Shown in pieces: positions 40,782 through 48,996 of a stretch of 64,000 bases of DNA (positions within the stretch are counted from its first letter, which is position 1; each line of letters begins with the position of its first letter). The stretch is from the NCBI GenBank assembly GCA_963847345.1, contig CAWJZU010000035.1, forward strand, positions 181,545 to 245,544, written 5' to 3'. Origin of the DNA: DATARH01 sp963847345 (lineage in GTDB: Bacteria; Pseudomonadota; Alphaproteobacteria; ATCC43930; CGMCC-115725). The position numbers and the translations under genes are program-made. The notes under the pieces are model-generated. The model was not told the DNA's origin and did no database searches. It saw only the letters and a program-made list of their open reading frames with translations.

Positions 40782-42989
40782 ATGACGACACAACCGGTTG
40801 CATCCGCCTCCCGGCGCGAGCGCCGGCGCAACACAACGCCGCTCGATCCCCGGCGCAGCCCCGAGGCGCTTGCGAGCGGGTTGCTTCCGCCGGTCGACCC
40901 GGCGTACCCGGCGGCGTTCGAACCCGAAGCTCCCGAGGCCGCTACCGAGTTTGCTGAGCCATACGGCGAACCGCAGGGCAGCGTCTCGCGCGGGGTGACC
41001 ATCTTGCGGACGGCGCTTCGCAATGTTCCGTCAACCCCCGGCGTCTATCGCATGCTCGACCGCAAGGGCGATGCGCTCTATGTCGGCAAGGCGCGCAATC
41101 TGAAAAGCCGGGTGCAGAACTATACGCACCCGGCCGGATTGTCGAACCGCCTCCGGCGCATGGTCGCCGAGACGGCGGCGTTCGAGGTTGTCGGCACGGC
41201 GACTGAAGCCGAGGCGCTGCTGCTCGAATGCAACCTGATCAAGCGCCTGATGCCGCGCTACAACGTGCTGCTGCGCGACGACAAGTCGTTTCCGTTCATC
41301 CATCTGACCGCCGGCCACGATTTCCCGCAGCTGACGAAATTCCGCGGCGCCCGCGACAAGCCGGGCTTGTTTTTCGGGCCGTTCGCCTCGGCCGGCGCGG
41401 TCAACCGCACTCTGGTCGCGTTGCAGAAGGCGTTTCTGCTGCGCTCATGCAGCGACAGCGTCTTCAACAATCGCACCCGCCCCTGCCTGCTGTTCCAGAT
41501 CAAACGGTGCAGCGCGCCCTGCGTCAGCCGCATCGGAGCCGAAGATTACGCCCGGCTGATGGACCAGGCCCAGCTATTCCTCTCCGGGCGTAGCAGCGAA
41601 ATCCAGCAGCGGCTTGCGGCCGAGATGGACCGGGCCGCCGAGGCGCTCGATTTCGAGGCCGCGGCGTTGACCCGTGATCGCATCCGCGCGCTCTCACTGG
41701 TGCAGGGGCACCAGGACATCCACGTCGGCGGTATCACCGACGCCGACGTGATCGCCGCGCATCAGGCCGGCGGCCATACCTGCGTGCAGGTCTTCTTTTT
41801 CCGCGGCGGGCATAATTGGGGCAATCGCGCATATTTCCCGAGCCACGACCGCCAACTCGGCGTGGAGCAGGTGCTGACCGCGTTTGTCGGCCAGTTCTAC
41901 GACAACCGGCCGAAACCGCCGCTGATCCTGCTCAGCCACCCGCTCGTCGAGCAGGATCTCGTGGCCGAGGCGCTGTCACTGGGTGGCGGGCGGGTAATGC
42001 TGGCGGTCCCTAAACGCGGCGACAAGAAGAAGCTGGTCGATCGCATCGCCGCCACCGCGCGCGACGCGCTCGGCCGGCGCCTCGCGGAAAGCGCCTCGCA
42101 ACGCCAGCTGCTCGACGGCGTGGCCACGGCATTTGGGCTGGCTGGTCCGCTGAACCGCATCGAAGTCTACGACAACAGCCATATCCAGGGCGCGCACGCG
42201 GTCGGCGCAATGATCGTAGCCGGCCCCGAGGGGCTGATGAAGAACGCCTATCGGAAGTTCACGATTCGCGGACCGAAACCGGCTGTCCCGGCAACCATTG
42301 CTTCGCCCGATGCCCCCACCCCTGCCCTCCGCCGCCAGCGGGGAAGAGAGTTCGACGACGCTCCTCCTTCCCCTCCTCCGCTGGCGGGGGAGCGCGGGGT
42401 GGTGGGAGCACGCGCGCACGGCTCCGCCAATAGCGCGGAACCCACCGCCGGCGGCGACGATTACGCGATGATGCGCGAAGTATTCAGCCGCCGCTTCGGG
42501 CGTGCCCTGAAGGAAGACCCGGGGCGCGCCCTCGGCCTGTGGCCCGACCTCGTGCTGATCGACGGCGGACAGGGTCAGCTGACCGTGGCGCAACAGGTCT
42601 TCGCCGAGCTCGACATCACGGATCTCCCGATCGTCTCGATCGCCAAGGGACCCGAGCGCAACGCCGGCCGTGAACGGTTCTTCATACCGGGTCGGCCGCC
42701 ATTCTCGTTGGAGTCGCGCGATCCGGTGCTGTATTTTCTGCAGCGGCTGCGTGACGAGGCGCACCGCTTCGCGATCGGCGCGCATCGCGCCAAGCGGGCC
42801 AAGGCAATCGGACGCTCGCCGCTCGACGACATCCCGGGAATTGGCGCCAAACGCAAGCACGCGCTGCTGCACCATTTCGGATCGGCCCGCGCCGTCGCCC
42901 GCGCCGGCCTTGGCGAGATCGAACGGGTGACGGGCATTAGCAAAACCGTCGCAAAAAAGGTTTACGACCATTTCCATGAGGGCAGCTAA
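40782..42989 (+). CDS. uvrC: UvrABC system protein C with an in-frame repeat insertion
   Basis: Makes the dual incisions in nucleotide excision repair. After an N-terminal extension of about 80 residues it shows the GIY-YIG nuclease (PGVYRMLDRKGDALYVGKA, NLKSRVQNYTHP), the UVR motif, the RNase H-like endonuclease domain (EVYDNSHIQGAHAVGAMIV) and C-terminal HhH (IPGIGAKRKHALLHHFGS, GLGEIERVTGISKTVAKKVY). Length is 735, over 100 more than usual. About residues 511-543 (APTPALRRQRGRE through PLAGERGVVGARAHG) are encoded by a palindromic repeat placed just before DDYAMMREVFSRRF. The reading frame is intact. Confidence 0.92.
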   Translation: MTTQPVASASRRERRRNTTPLDPRRSPEALASGLLPPVDPAYPAAFEPEAPEAATEFAEPYGEPQGSVSRGVTILRTALRNVPSTPGVYRMLDRKGDALYVGKARNLKSRVQNYTHPAGLSNRLRRMVAETAAFEVVGTATEAEALLLECNLIKRLMPRYNVLLRDDKSFPFIHLTAGHDFPQLTKFRGARDKPGLFFGPFASAGAVNRTLVALQKAFLLRSCSDSVFNNRTRPCLLFQIKRCSAPCVSRIGAEDYARLMDQAQLFLSGRSSEIQQRLAAEMDRAAEALDFEAAALTRDRIRALSLVQGHQDIHVGGITDADVIAAHQAGGHTCVQVFFFRGGHNWGNRAYFPSHDRQLGVEQVLTAFVGQFYDNRPKPPLILLSHPLVEQDLVAEALSLGGGRVMLAVPKRGDKKKLVDRIAATARDALGRRLAESASQRQLLDGVATAFGLAGPLNRIEVYDNSHIQGAHAVGAMIVAGPEGLMKNAYRKFTIRGPKPAVPATIASPDAPTPALRRQRGREFDDAPPSPPPLAGERGVVGARAHGSANSAEPTAGGDDYAMMREVFSRRFGRALKEDPGRALGLWPDLVLIDGGQGQLTVAQQVFAELDITDLPIVSIAKGPERNAGRERFFIPGRPPFSLESRDPVLYFLQRLRDEAHRFAIGAHRAKRAKAIGRSPLDDIPGIGAKRKHALLHHFGSARAVARAGLGEIERVTGISKTVAKKVYDHFHEGS
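42312..42409. repeat. Palindromic repeat element inserted in frame in uvrC
   Basis: The left arm GCCCCCACCCCTGCCCTCCG..CCGCCAGCGGGG pairs imperfectly with the right arm CCCCTCCTCCGCTGGCGGGGGAGCGCGGGGTGGTGGG, around a short centre near 42350-42368. The element is about 98 bp and keeps uvrC open, adding a Pro/Arg/Gly-rich segment. The same CCTCCGCCGC..GCGGGG style of arm occurs in the cyclase repeat at 36.5 kb. Confidence 0.65.
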
Positions 42990-43076
42990 GATGCCGTTCG
43001 GTTGTCCGTCTGCAGGCAATCCTCCTCAGGTTGCGCGGCACAGAGGATTGGGGGTCATGTCGCGCCGGAGGGAAGC

Positions 43077-43688
43077 GTGCCCCTGACCAGCCTTCCCAAT
43101 TTGTTGACGCTGTCGCGCATTCTGGCCATTCCGGTCGTCATCGCGACATTCTATGTCGCGGGCGATTGGGCGCGCTGGTTCAGCTGCGTATTGTTCACGG
43201 CGGCGGCGCTGACCGACTGGCTCGACGGGCATGTCGCGCGCCGCTGGTCCCAGCAATCCGAACTCGGCCGTTTTCTCGACCCGATCGCCGACAAGCTGCT
43301 GGTGTCCGCGACCCTGCTGATGCTGACGGCATTCGAGCGGCTACCGGCCGGAGCGCTGCTGCCGGCTCTGGTGATCTTGTGCCGCGAAATCCTGGTTTCG
43401 GGACTGCGCGAATACTTGGCCGAACTGCGGGTCGGCCTGCCGGTCTCGCGGCTGGCGAAGTGGAAGACGGCGATCCAGATGACGGCGATCGGGTTCCTGA
43501 TCGTCGGAAACGCCGGGCCGGCTTTCATCCCCGTCGAACAGATCGGCGCGGTGCTGCTATGGGCCGCCGGGCTGCTCACTCTGGTGACCGGCTACGACTA
43601 CCTGAGCGCCGGGCTTTCGCATATAAGCCGAGCACAAACGAGCCGCACGCCGGCGCCGCGGCATGGCAAAGCGCAGCACCTGACGTAG
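43077..43688 (+). CDS. pgsA: CDP-diacylglycerol-glycerol-3-phosphate 3-phosphatidyltransferase
   Basis: Membrane enzyme committing CDP-DAG to phosphatidylglycerol. The CDP-alcohol transferase motif is complete: DWLDGHVARRW, then SELGRFLDPIADK. Several hydrophobic helices and SLPNLLTLSRILAIPVV at the start agree. GTG 43077 with GGAGGG upstream is preferred to the open-frame start at 43002. uvrC-pgsA-moa order is common in alphaproteobacteria. Confidence 0.92.
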   Translation: MPLTSLPNLLTLSRILAIPVVIATFYVAGDWARWFSCVLFTAAALTDWLDGHVARRWSQQSELGRFLDPIADKLLVSATLLMLTAFERLPAGALLPALVILCREILVSGLREYLAELRVGLPVSRLAKWKTAIQMTAIGFLIVGNAGPAFIPVEQIGAVLLWAAGLLTLVTGYDYLSAGLSHISRAQTSRTPAPRHGKAQHLT

Positions 43689-43786
43689 CGGCGATATACC
43701 GTCGCGCAGCCAACGAAGGCGCGCGTGATGAAGCTTGCGGCGGCCTGCGGTGCCCCCCAAGTGAGACGCGGGCACGAGGGAAAGGG

Positions 43787-44293
43787 ATGCACATCTTGGG
43801 GCTTGCCGGGTGGAGCGGCAGCGGCAAGACCACATTGCTGACGGGGATCATCCCGGAGCTGACGGCGCGCGGTCTGAGCGTGTCGACGATGAAGCATGCC
43901 CATCACGAGTTCGACGTCGACCGGCCCGGCAAGGATTCATGGCGGCATCGTCAAGCCGGTGCGTCCGAAGTGATGGTGGCCTCGTCCCGCCGCTGGGCCT
44001 TAATGCACGAGCTGCGCGACAGCCCGGAGCCGGGTCTCGACGAATTGGTGGCGCGGATGACCCCGGTGGATCTGCTGCTCGTCGAAGGCTTCAAGTATCA
44101 TCAGCACCCGAAGATCGAAGTGCATCGGCCGAGCCTCGGCAAGGAGCTGCTTTATCCCGCCGACCCGTGGATCGTTGCGGTCGCGACCGATGAGCCGTTC
44201 GCCGCGCCGGTACCGCTGCTGCCGCTCGGCGATCCGGGTGCGGTGGCGGCGTTCATCTCGGATCATCTGGGCCTGGGGCAATGGCACAGCTGA
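43787..44293 (+). CDS. mobB: Molybdopterin-guanine dinucleotide biosynthesis adaptor MobB
   Basis: GTP-binding helper of Moco guanylylation. It starts MHILGLAGWSGSGKTTLLTG with the P-loop, continues STMKHAHHEFDVDRPGKDSW and has LLLVEGFKYHQHPKIEVHR, all MobB hallmarks. 168 residues. First gene of a molybdenum cofactor operon, overlapping moeA by 13 nt. The 98 bases before it hold no gene. Confidence 0.92.
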   Translation: MHILGLAGWSGSGKTTLLTGIIPELTARGLSVSTMKHAHHEFDVDRPGKDSWRHRQAGASEVMVASSRRWALMHELRDSPEPGLDELVARMTPVDLLLVEGFKYHQHPKIEVHRPSLGKELLYPADPWIVAVATDEPFAAPVPLLPLGDPGAVAAFISDHLGLGQWHS

Positions 44294-45549
44294 GTGATGA
44301 TTGCTTTGCCTTCGGCGGCGCGCTGCTCGGCGTGGACGCGGCGCTCGCCCTGATAGAGGAGCGGGTCACGCCGGTCGTCGAGGCCGAGACCCTGCCGCTT
44401 GCCACTACTTGCGGGCGCATCCTGGCGCTCGACCTGATTGCCGCCATCGACGTACCGCCGCACGCCAACAGCGCCGTCGATGGCTTCGCGATTGCCCACG
44501 CCGACCTGCTCCCGGACCGGGACACGGTGTTGCCGGTGACCGGCCGCGCCGCCGCCGGACACCCGCTCGGGCGACCTGTAGAGCGCGGTGAAGCGATCCG
44601 CATCTTCACCGGTGCGCCGATGCCGGACGGCGCCGACACGGTGATGATGCAGGAGGATTGCGTCTTCGCCGACGGGCGGGTGCGGCTCAAACCGGGCATC
44701 AAGAATGGCGCTAATCGCCGCCACGCCGGTGAGGACGTCGCAAAGGGCAGCATTGCCCTGCCCGCCGGGCGGCGGCTCGGGCCGGCCGATCTCGGCCTCG
44801 CCGCGGCGCTCGGACACGACACACTGCCGGTTTTTCGGCCATTGCGTGCGGCGCTCTTATCGACCGGCGATGAGGTGTGCGAGCCCGGAACGGCGCTCGG
44901 CGCCGGAAAAATCTACGACGCGAACCGGGCGATGCTGGCGGCGCTGCTGCGCGGTCTCGGCGCCGTCGTTGGCGATATCGGCATCTGTCCCGATCGCGCC
45001 GATGCCTTGGCGGACCGGCTCGAAGCGATCAGCACCGGACACGACCTGATCGTGACCTCGGGCGGCGTCTCGACCGGTGAGGAGGACCATGTCCGGGCGG
45101 CGATCGAAAGGCTCGGGCGGCTCGATTTCTGGCGATTGGCGATCAAGCCCGGGCGCCCGGTCGCGCTGGGTCAGATAAAGGACAGGCAGGGGCGCGGCGT
45201 GCCGCTGATCGGCCTGCCCGGGAACCCGGTGGCTGCCGCGCTGACCTTTGCGATCCTGGCACGGCCGCTGATCCTGCGTCTCGCCGGCGCGGCTGTAACG
45301 CCGCCGCTGACCTTTCCAGTGCAGGCCGGGTTCTCATACCGCAAAAGGGCGGGACGGCGCGAATACCTGCGGGCCAGCATCGAGCGTGACGGCGCCGCCG
45401 CCATCGCCCGGCGATTTCCGAGAGACGGCGCCGGGATTCTGTCCTCGATCGTACAGTCGCAAGGGTTCGCCATTCTCGACGAGGACCTGACAGAGGTCGT
45501 GCCGGGGACAATCGTCGAGTTTCTGCCCTTCACCGAGGTATTCGGATGA
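44281..45549 (+). CDS. moeA: Molybdopterin molybdotransferase
   Basis: Inserts molybdate into adenylylated molybdopterin. Motifs: PPHANSAVDGFAIAHAD, GEAIRIFTGAPMPDGADTVM, LLSTGDEVCEPG, IYDANRAMLAALLRGLGA and VTSGGVSTGEEDHV, with GLPGNPVAA near the end. 422 residues, four domains as usual. Its stop overlaps the moaD ATG by 4 nt. Confidence 0.94.
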   Translation: MAQLSDDCFAFGGALLGVDAALALIEERVTPVVEAETLPLATTCGRILALDLIAAIDVPPHANSAVDGFAIAHADLLPDRDTVLPVTGRAAAGHPLGRPVERGEAIRIFTGAPMPDGADTVMMQEDCVFADGRVRLKPGIKNGANRRHAGEDVAKGSIALPAGRRLGPADLGLAAALGHDTLPVFRPLRAALLSTGDEVCEPGTALGAGKIYDANRAMLAALLRGLGAVVGDIGICPDRADALADRLEAISTGHDLIVTSGGVSTGEEDHVRAAIERLGRLDFWRLAIKPGRPVALGQIKDRQGRGVPLIGLPGNPVAAALTFAILARPLILRLAGAAVTPPLTFPVQAGFSYRKRAGRREYLRASIERDGAAAIARRFPRDGAGILSSIVQSQGFAILDEDLTEVVPGTIVEFLPFTEVFG

Positions 45550-45866
45550 GTTTGACGGATCGCGGGCGCCCCGCCCACCTCGATACCGCCCAGAGGCACG
45601 CGGTCCAGGGCGGCATAAAGCTGCTGTATTTCGCTTGGCTCCGCGCCCGTATCGGGCATGCCGAGGAGAACGTGCCGAAGCCCGCTGAGGTGACTGACGT
45701 CGCCGGGCTGCTCGATTGGCTGCGCCGCCGCGGTCCTCGTTATGCCGAGGCGCTGCGCGACCCCTCGATAGTCCGGGTCGCGGTCAACCAGGACTATGTC
45801 GGTCGCGACCACCCGATCCGCGACGGCGACGAGGTCGCGATTTTTCCTCCGGTCACGGGGGGTTGA
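45546..45866 (+). CDS. moaD: Molybdopterin synthase small subunit
   Basis: Ubiquitin-like sulfur carrier that is thiocarboxylated at its C-terminal Gly-Gly; the sequence ends FPPVTGG exactly. The body (IKLLYFAWLRARIGHAEENV, VAVNQDYVGRDHPIRDGDEV) is typical. The annotated start adds about 23 residues before the conserved part; no better start was seen and the ATG is coupled to moeA. Confidence 0.92.
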   Translation: MSLTDRGRPAHLDTAQRHAVQGGIKLLYFAWLRARIGHAEENVPKPAEVTDVAGLLDWLRRRGPRYAEALRDPSIVRVAVNQDYVGRDHPIRDGDEVAIFPPVTGG

Positions 45867-45869
45867 GCG

Positions 45870-46322
45870 GTGATCCGGGTGCAGCGTGAGGATTTCGATA
45901 TCGGCCGCGAACTCGACCGGCTCGCCGCCGGCGACCACTCGATCGGCGGGGTCGCGAGCTTTGTCGGGCTGGTGCGCGACATGGGAGGGCCGGACCGCGT
46001 CTCGGCGCTGACCCTCGAACACTATCCGGGCATGACCGAAAAAAAGCTGGCCGAGATCGAGGCCGAGGCGAATAAGCGATGGCCGCTTTCCGCCTCTCTG
46101 ATCATCCACCGCTATGGCCGGCTCGGACCGGGCGACCGCATCGTTCTCGTCGCGACGGCCTCGCCGCATCGGGAGGCGGCGCTCGCTGCCTGCCATTTCC
46201 TGATCGACTGGCTGAAAACCGACGCGCCGTTCTGGAAGAGCGAAGAGACGCCGCTGGGCGAGCGCTGGGTCGAGGCGCGCGCCGAGGATAACGAAGCGGC
46301 CCGGCGCTGGCACGGAGAGTAG
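45870..46322 (+). CDS. moaE: Molybdopterin synthase catalytic subunit
   Basis: Converts precursor Z to molybdopterin with MoaD. GTG start 3 nt after the moaD stop. Motifs: GGVASFVGLVRDMGG, LTLEHYPGMTEKKLAEI, IIHRYGRLGPGDRIVLVATA, AACHFLIDWLKTDAPFWKSE with the catalytic lysines. 150 residues. It ends the Moco operon. Confidence 0.94.
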   Translation: MIRVQREDFDIGRELDRLAAGDHSIGGVASFVGLVRDMGGPDRVSALTLEHYPGMTEKKLAEIEAEANKRWPLSASLIIHRYGRLGPGDRIVLVATASPHREAALAACHFLIDWLKTDAPFWKSEETPLGERWVEARAEDNEAARRWHGE

Positions 46323-46365
46323 TCTCGGGGCGGGTTCCGTCCTCGCTCGCTCACCGCCTGTTCGT

Positions 46366-46450
46366 CGCCGTTGCGAGGAACGGAGCGACGAAGCAATCTC
46401 GGTTCATTACGCTTCGATCGAGATTGCTTCGCTTCGCTCCCAATGACAGG
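46366..46450. repeat. Palindromic interspersed repeat after moaE
   Basis: GAAGCAATCTCG (46390-46401) is mirrored perfectly by CGAGATTGCTTC (46419-46430) with a 17-nt loop. The arms extend imperfectly outward (GTTGCGAGGAACGGAGCGAC and GCTTCGCTCCCAATGACAGG). From memory, GAGCGAAGCGACGAAGCAATCTCG-type palindromes are widespread in alphaproteobacterial intergenic regions. It could also act as a transcript-end hairpin for the moa operon. Confidence 0.6.
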
Positions 46451-46501
46451 TTCCCCCGGTGAGCAGTGAGGCGGCCCCGCAATTTTTTCGGAGATCACGC
46501 C

Positions 46502-47383
46502 ATGCAGATCGGTTTTGTCGGCCTCGGCATCATGGGCCGGCCGATGGCCCATAATCTGATCAAGGGCGGGCATAAGCTGTTCGTCTACGGCAAGCGTACC
46601 GTGCCGCCGGAGATCCGAGACGGGGCGACCGTGCTCGATAGCCTGAAGGCGGTTGCCGAGCACGCCGAGGTAATCATCATCATGGTTCCGGACACGCCTG
46701 ACGTGCGCGACGTGCTGTTCAGCGTGGACGGCATCGCCGCGGGCCTGTCGCCGGGGAAGACCGTGATCGACATGAGCTCGATCTCGCCGATCGAAACCAA
46801 GGTGTTTGCCGCCGAAATCGCGCAGAAGGGCTGCGATTATGTCGATGCGCCGGTATCGGGCGGCGAGGTCGGCGCCAAGGCGGCCAGCCTGACCATCATG
46901 GTCGGCGGCTCGGACGCGGCGTTCAACCGTGTCAAGCCGCTGTTCGAGCTAATGGGCAAGAACATCACGCTGGTCGGCGACGTCGGCGCCGGCCAGACGA
47001 CAAAGGTCGCCAACCAGATCATTGTTGCGCTGACGATCGAGGCAGTCGGCGAGGCGCTCTTATTCGCGTCGAAGGCCGGCGCCGATCCGGCCAAGGTGCG
47101 GCAGGCGCTAATGGGCGGTTTCGCCTCGTCGCGCATTCTCGAAGTGCACGGCGAGCGCATGATAAAGCGCACCTTCGACCCCGGTTTCCGGATCGAATTG
47201 CATCAAAAGGATCTGAGCCTCGCCTTGGCCGGGGCGCGGGCGCTGAACCTCTCATTGCCGAACACCGCGACAACACAGGAATTATTCAACGCCGCGGCAG
47301 CGCTCGGCGGCAAGGGCTGGGACCACTCCGGCCTGGTGCAGGTGCTCGAACATCTCGCCGGGCACAAGGTGGCGACCGAATAA
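46502..47383 (+). CDS. glxR: 2-hydroxy-3-oxopropionate reductase / beta-hydroxyacid dehydrogenase
   Basis: NAD(P)-dependent enzyme of the HIBADH family. It has the cofactor loop IGFVGLGIMGRPMAHNL, the substrate motif DYVDAPVSGGEVGAKAASLT and the catalytic Lys in GAGQTTKVANQIIV. The 293-residue sequence is closest in appearance to tartronate-semialdehyde reductases (GlxR/GarR). ATG 46502 is used; the upstream in-frame start at 46466 adds unconserved residues. No glyoxylate carboligase gene is in the window, so the pathway is inferred. Confidence 0.82.
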   Translation: MQIGFVGLGIMGRPMAHNLIKGGHKLFVYGKRTVPPEIRDGATVLDSLKAVAEHAEVIIIMVPDTPDVRDVLFSVDGIAAGLSPGKTVIDMSSISPIETKVFAAEIAQKGCDYVDAPVSGGEVGAKAASLTIMVGGSDAAFNRVKPLFELMGKNITLVGDVGAGQTTKVANQIIVALTIEAVGEALLFASKAGADPAKVRQALMGGFASSRILEVHGERMIKRTFDPGFRIELHQKDLSLALAGARALNLSLPNTATTQELFNAAAALGGKGWDHSGLVQVLEHLAGHKVATE

Positions 47384-47490
47384 TCACCTGCCCGATGGCG
47401 AAAGAGCGCGGATTAGCGGCGCCTCCAGGCCGGCGGCACTGGGCCGGTCGCAGTGGCTGCGGCCAGATACGCAGGTCGATTGAAAAGTGA

Positions 47491-47562
47491 GCCGCTTCGA
47501 GCGAGGGTTCCGCAGACTGCTTGGGGGAACGGAACCAGCTTGGGGGAAGCCCTCGAAGCGGC
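47491..47562. repeat. Inverted repeat enclosing a direct repeat after glxR
   Basis: GCCGCTTCGAG (47491-47501) pairs perfectly with CTCGAAGCGGC (47552-47562). Inside, GCTTGGGGGAA occurs twice in direct orientation (47519-47529 and 47538-47548). There is no T-run, so a simple intrinsic terminator is unlikely. The rest of 47384-47676 shows no gene. Confidence 0.45.
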
Positions 47563-47676
47563 GCACGCAGATTGGCCGATTGATATGACGGTCTGGTTAA
47601 CGGCGGCTGCTGGTTGAGTGGGGCTGTCGTCTCAACGGTTCGCGGCCGCCGCTCACCTCACCTCAGCCGCTCCGCA

Positions 47677-47805
47677 TCAGACCGCCGCGCGCTTCTGAGA
47701 TGTATCGTCGGCCATTGATGCGACCGGCCGCGCGGGTTTCTTCCACAGCGCCTCACGCCGCCGGATCGCCTGCGGCACGATTTTCGCCGGCGCGCCGTCA
47801 TTCAC
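47677..47805 (-). other. Unassigned open frame downstream of the DUF4105 gene
   Basis: From GTG 47805 the minus strand reads a 42-residue basic protein (MNDGAPAKIVPQAIRRREAL then WKKPARPVASMADD). The frame stays open further upstream to 47955 with protein-like text (REFDKEFRRLVEIPRALCEF, VLILFFGFSSAGEIGSLLV) that overlaps the end of the DUF4105 gene in another frame and has no ATG. It could be a gene relic or chance. I do not recognise it. Confidence 0.25.
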
Positions 47806-47896
47806 CAACAAGGAGCCGATCTCGCCGGCGCTGGAAAAGCCGAAAAACAAGATCAGAACAGCTGTGCGTGAAAATTCGCAAAGGGCGCGAGGGATT

Positions 47897-48910
47897 TCAA
47901 CGAGGCGCCGGAATTCCTTGTCGAATTCTCGTTGAGAAGTCGGGGTCGAGATCGGTCAGCGCTGCCTTGTCGCGGATCTTTGAAAGGTCGCGCAATGTCT
48001 CGAAGGACACGCTTGTATCGGTGGCTCCGAGATCATAGGCGTAGTTGGGCAGATAACCGGAAAGGAGGACGCGGGCGTCCAAAGGCACACCAGGATGGAT
48101 GACCCGAACCATGCCGAAGACCAGGGTAGTGCAGTTGGAGGTCAAAGTGTTGTAGAAGCGGGGCGTCCGCGCCAGATCGTTGGCTGTATCCACATATTCG
48201 CGCATCAGCACCCGCGCATTCGCAGGCGTCATCCTCAGACGATAGATCCGGACGTCCTCGCCCCTGATATTGCTGCGCACCCGCACGACATCGCGCTCGT
48301 CGGCCGCAATGAGGGCCAGTTCATATTGCTTAAAGAACCCGGCGAGCGGCGAATAGCTCTCATCGCTTTCCTTGCGGGTCTCAATCGAAAACGCAAGCCT
48401 GGCGCCGTCGTCAAAGCCGAAGCTGACGATCGTGTGGGCAATGGCCTCGCCGGCCCAGTATGACATGATCAGGTCGACGTCGGTCAAATGCGAGAGGTTG
48501 TAGGTCCGCTGTTCCCAGCGCTGATCGAAATCGGTGTCGCTGCGCCAAGCGAAATTGCGCACGTTCTCGACCACAAGGCGATCGCCGTCGATGGTCGCGG
48601 TGACGGCGCGCGCGACATCGGGGGTCCAATTCCTGTCGTTGGTTGGCGTTATCGTCGCCCACCATGCAAGAAACAGCGCGAAAGCGGCGGCATAGACCGC
48701 GACCGCGAGCCATCGCCTCGGCGTCGCAAGGGAAGCCGCGGCCGTGAGAGCGAACACCAGCGTTGCTCCCGACAAAAGGCCGCGCACTGGGTCGCCGACC
48801 CCGCATCGGTACCAGATTGCGATCGAACACCAAACGCCGGTCGATAAGATGGCGATGGTCAGCAGAGCGAAGCCGGTCCAGCGGGCTAGCCGTCGGAAAA
48901 TCGGCTTCAC
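47897..48910 (-). CDS. DUF4105 domain membrane protein
   Basis: The N-terminus has three hydrophobic helices (TGFALLTIAILSTGVWCSIA; GLLSGATLVFALTAAASLA; WLAVAVYAAAFALFLAWWA). A periplasmic DUF4105 (Lnb N-terminal type) domain follows, with VENVRNFAWRSDTDFDQRWE, DLIMSYWAGEAIAHTIVSF, FYNTLTSNCTTLVFGMVR (Cys in NCTT) and DPDFSTRIRQGIP. The family is linked to cysteine-peptidase-like folds. GTG 48910 is chosen; the frame opens at 48997. It directly follows a lipoprotein hydrolase gene and may act with it in the envelope. Confidence 0.75.
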   Translation of the reverse strand: MKPIFRRLARWTGFALLTIAILSTGVWCSIAIWYRCGVGDPVRGLLSGATLVFALTAAASLATPRRWLAVAVYAAAFALFLAWWATITPTNDRNWTPDVARAVTATIDGDRLVVENVRNFAWRSDTDFDQRWEQRTYNLSHLTDVDLIMSYWAGEAIAHTIVSFGFDDGARLAFSIETRKESDESYSPLAGFFKQYELALIAADERDVVRVRSNIRGEDVRIYRLRMTPANARVLMREYVDTANDLARTPRFYNTLTSNCTTLVFGMVRVIHPGVPLDARVLLSGYLPNYAYDLGATDTSVSFETLRDLSKIRDKAALTDLDPDFSTRIRQGIPAPR

Positions 48911-48996
48911 CTGCGAAGCCCCGCGACATGGCCGGTCGTGTTCACGTTCCGCTGCCGGCGCTACTCCTCGCCCCTCGGAGCGGCGGCGGGTTGGCA

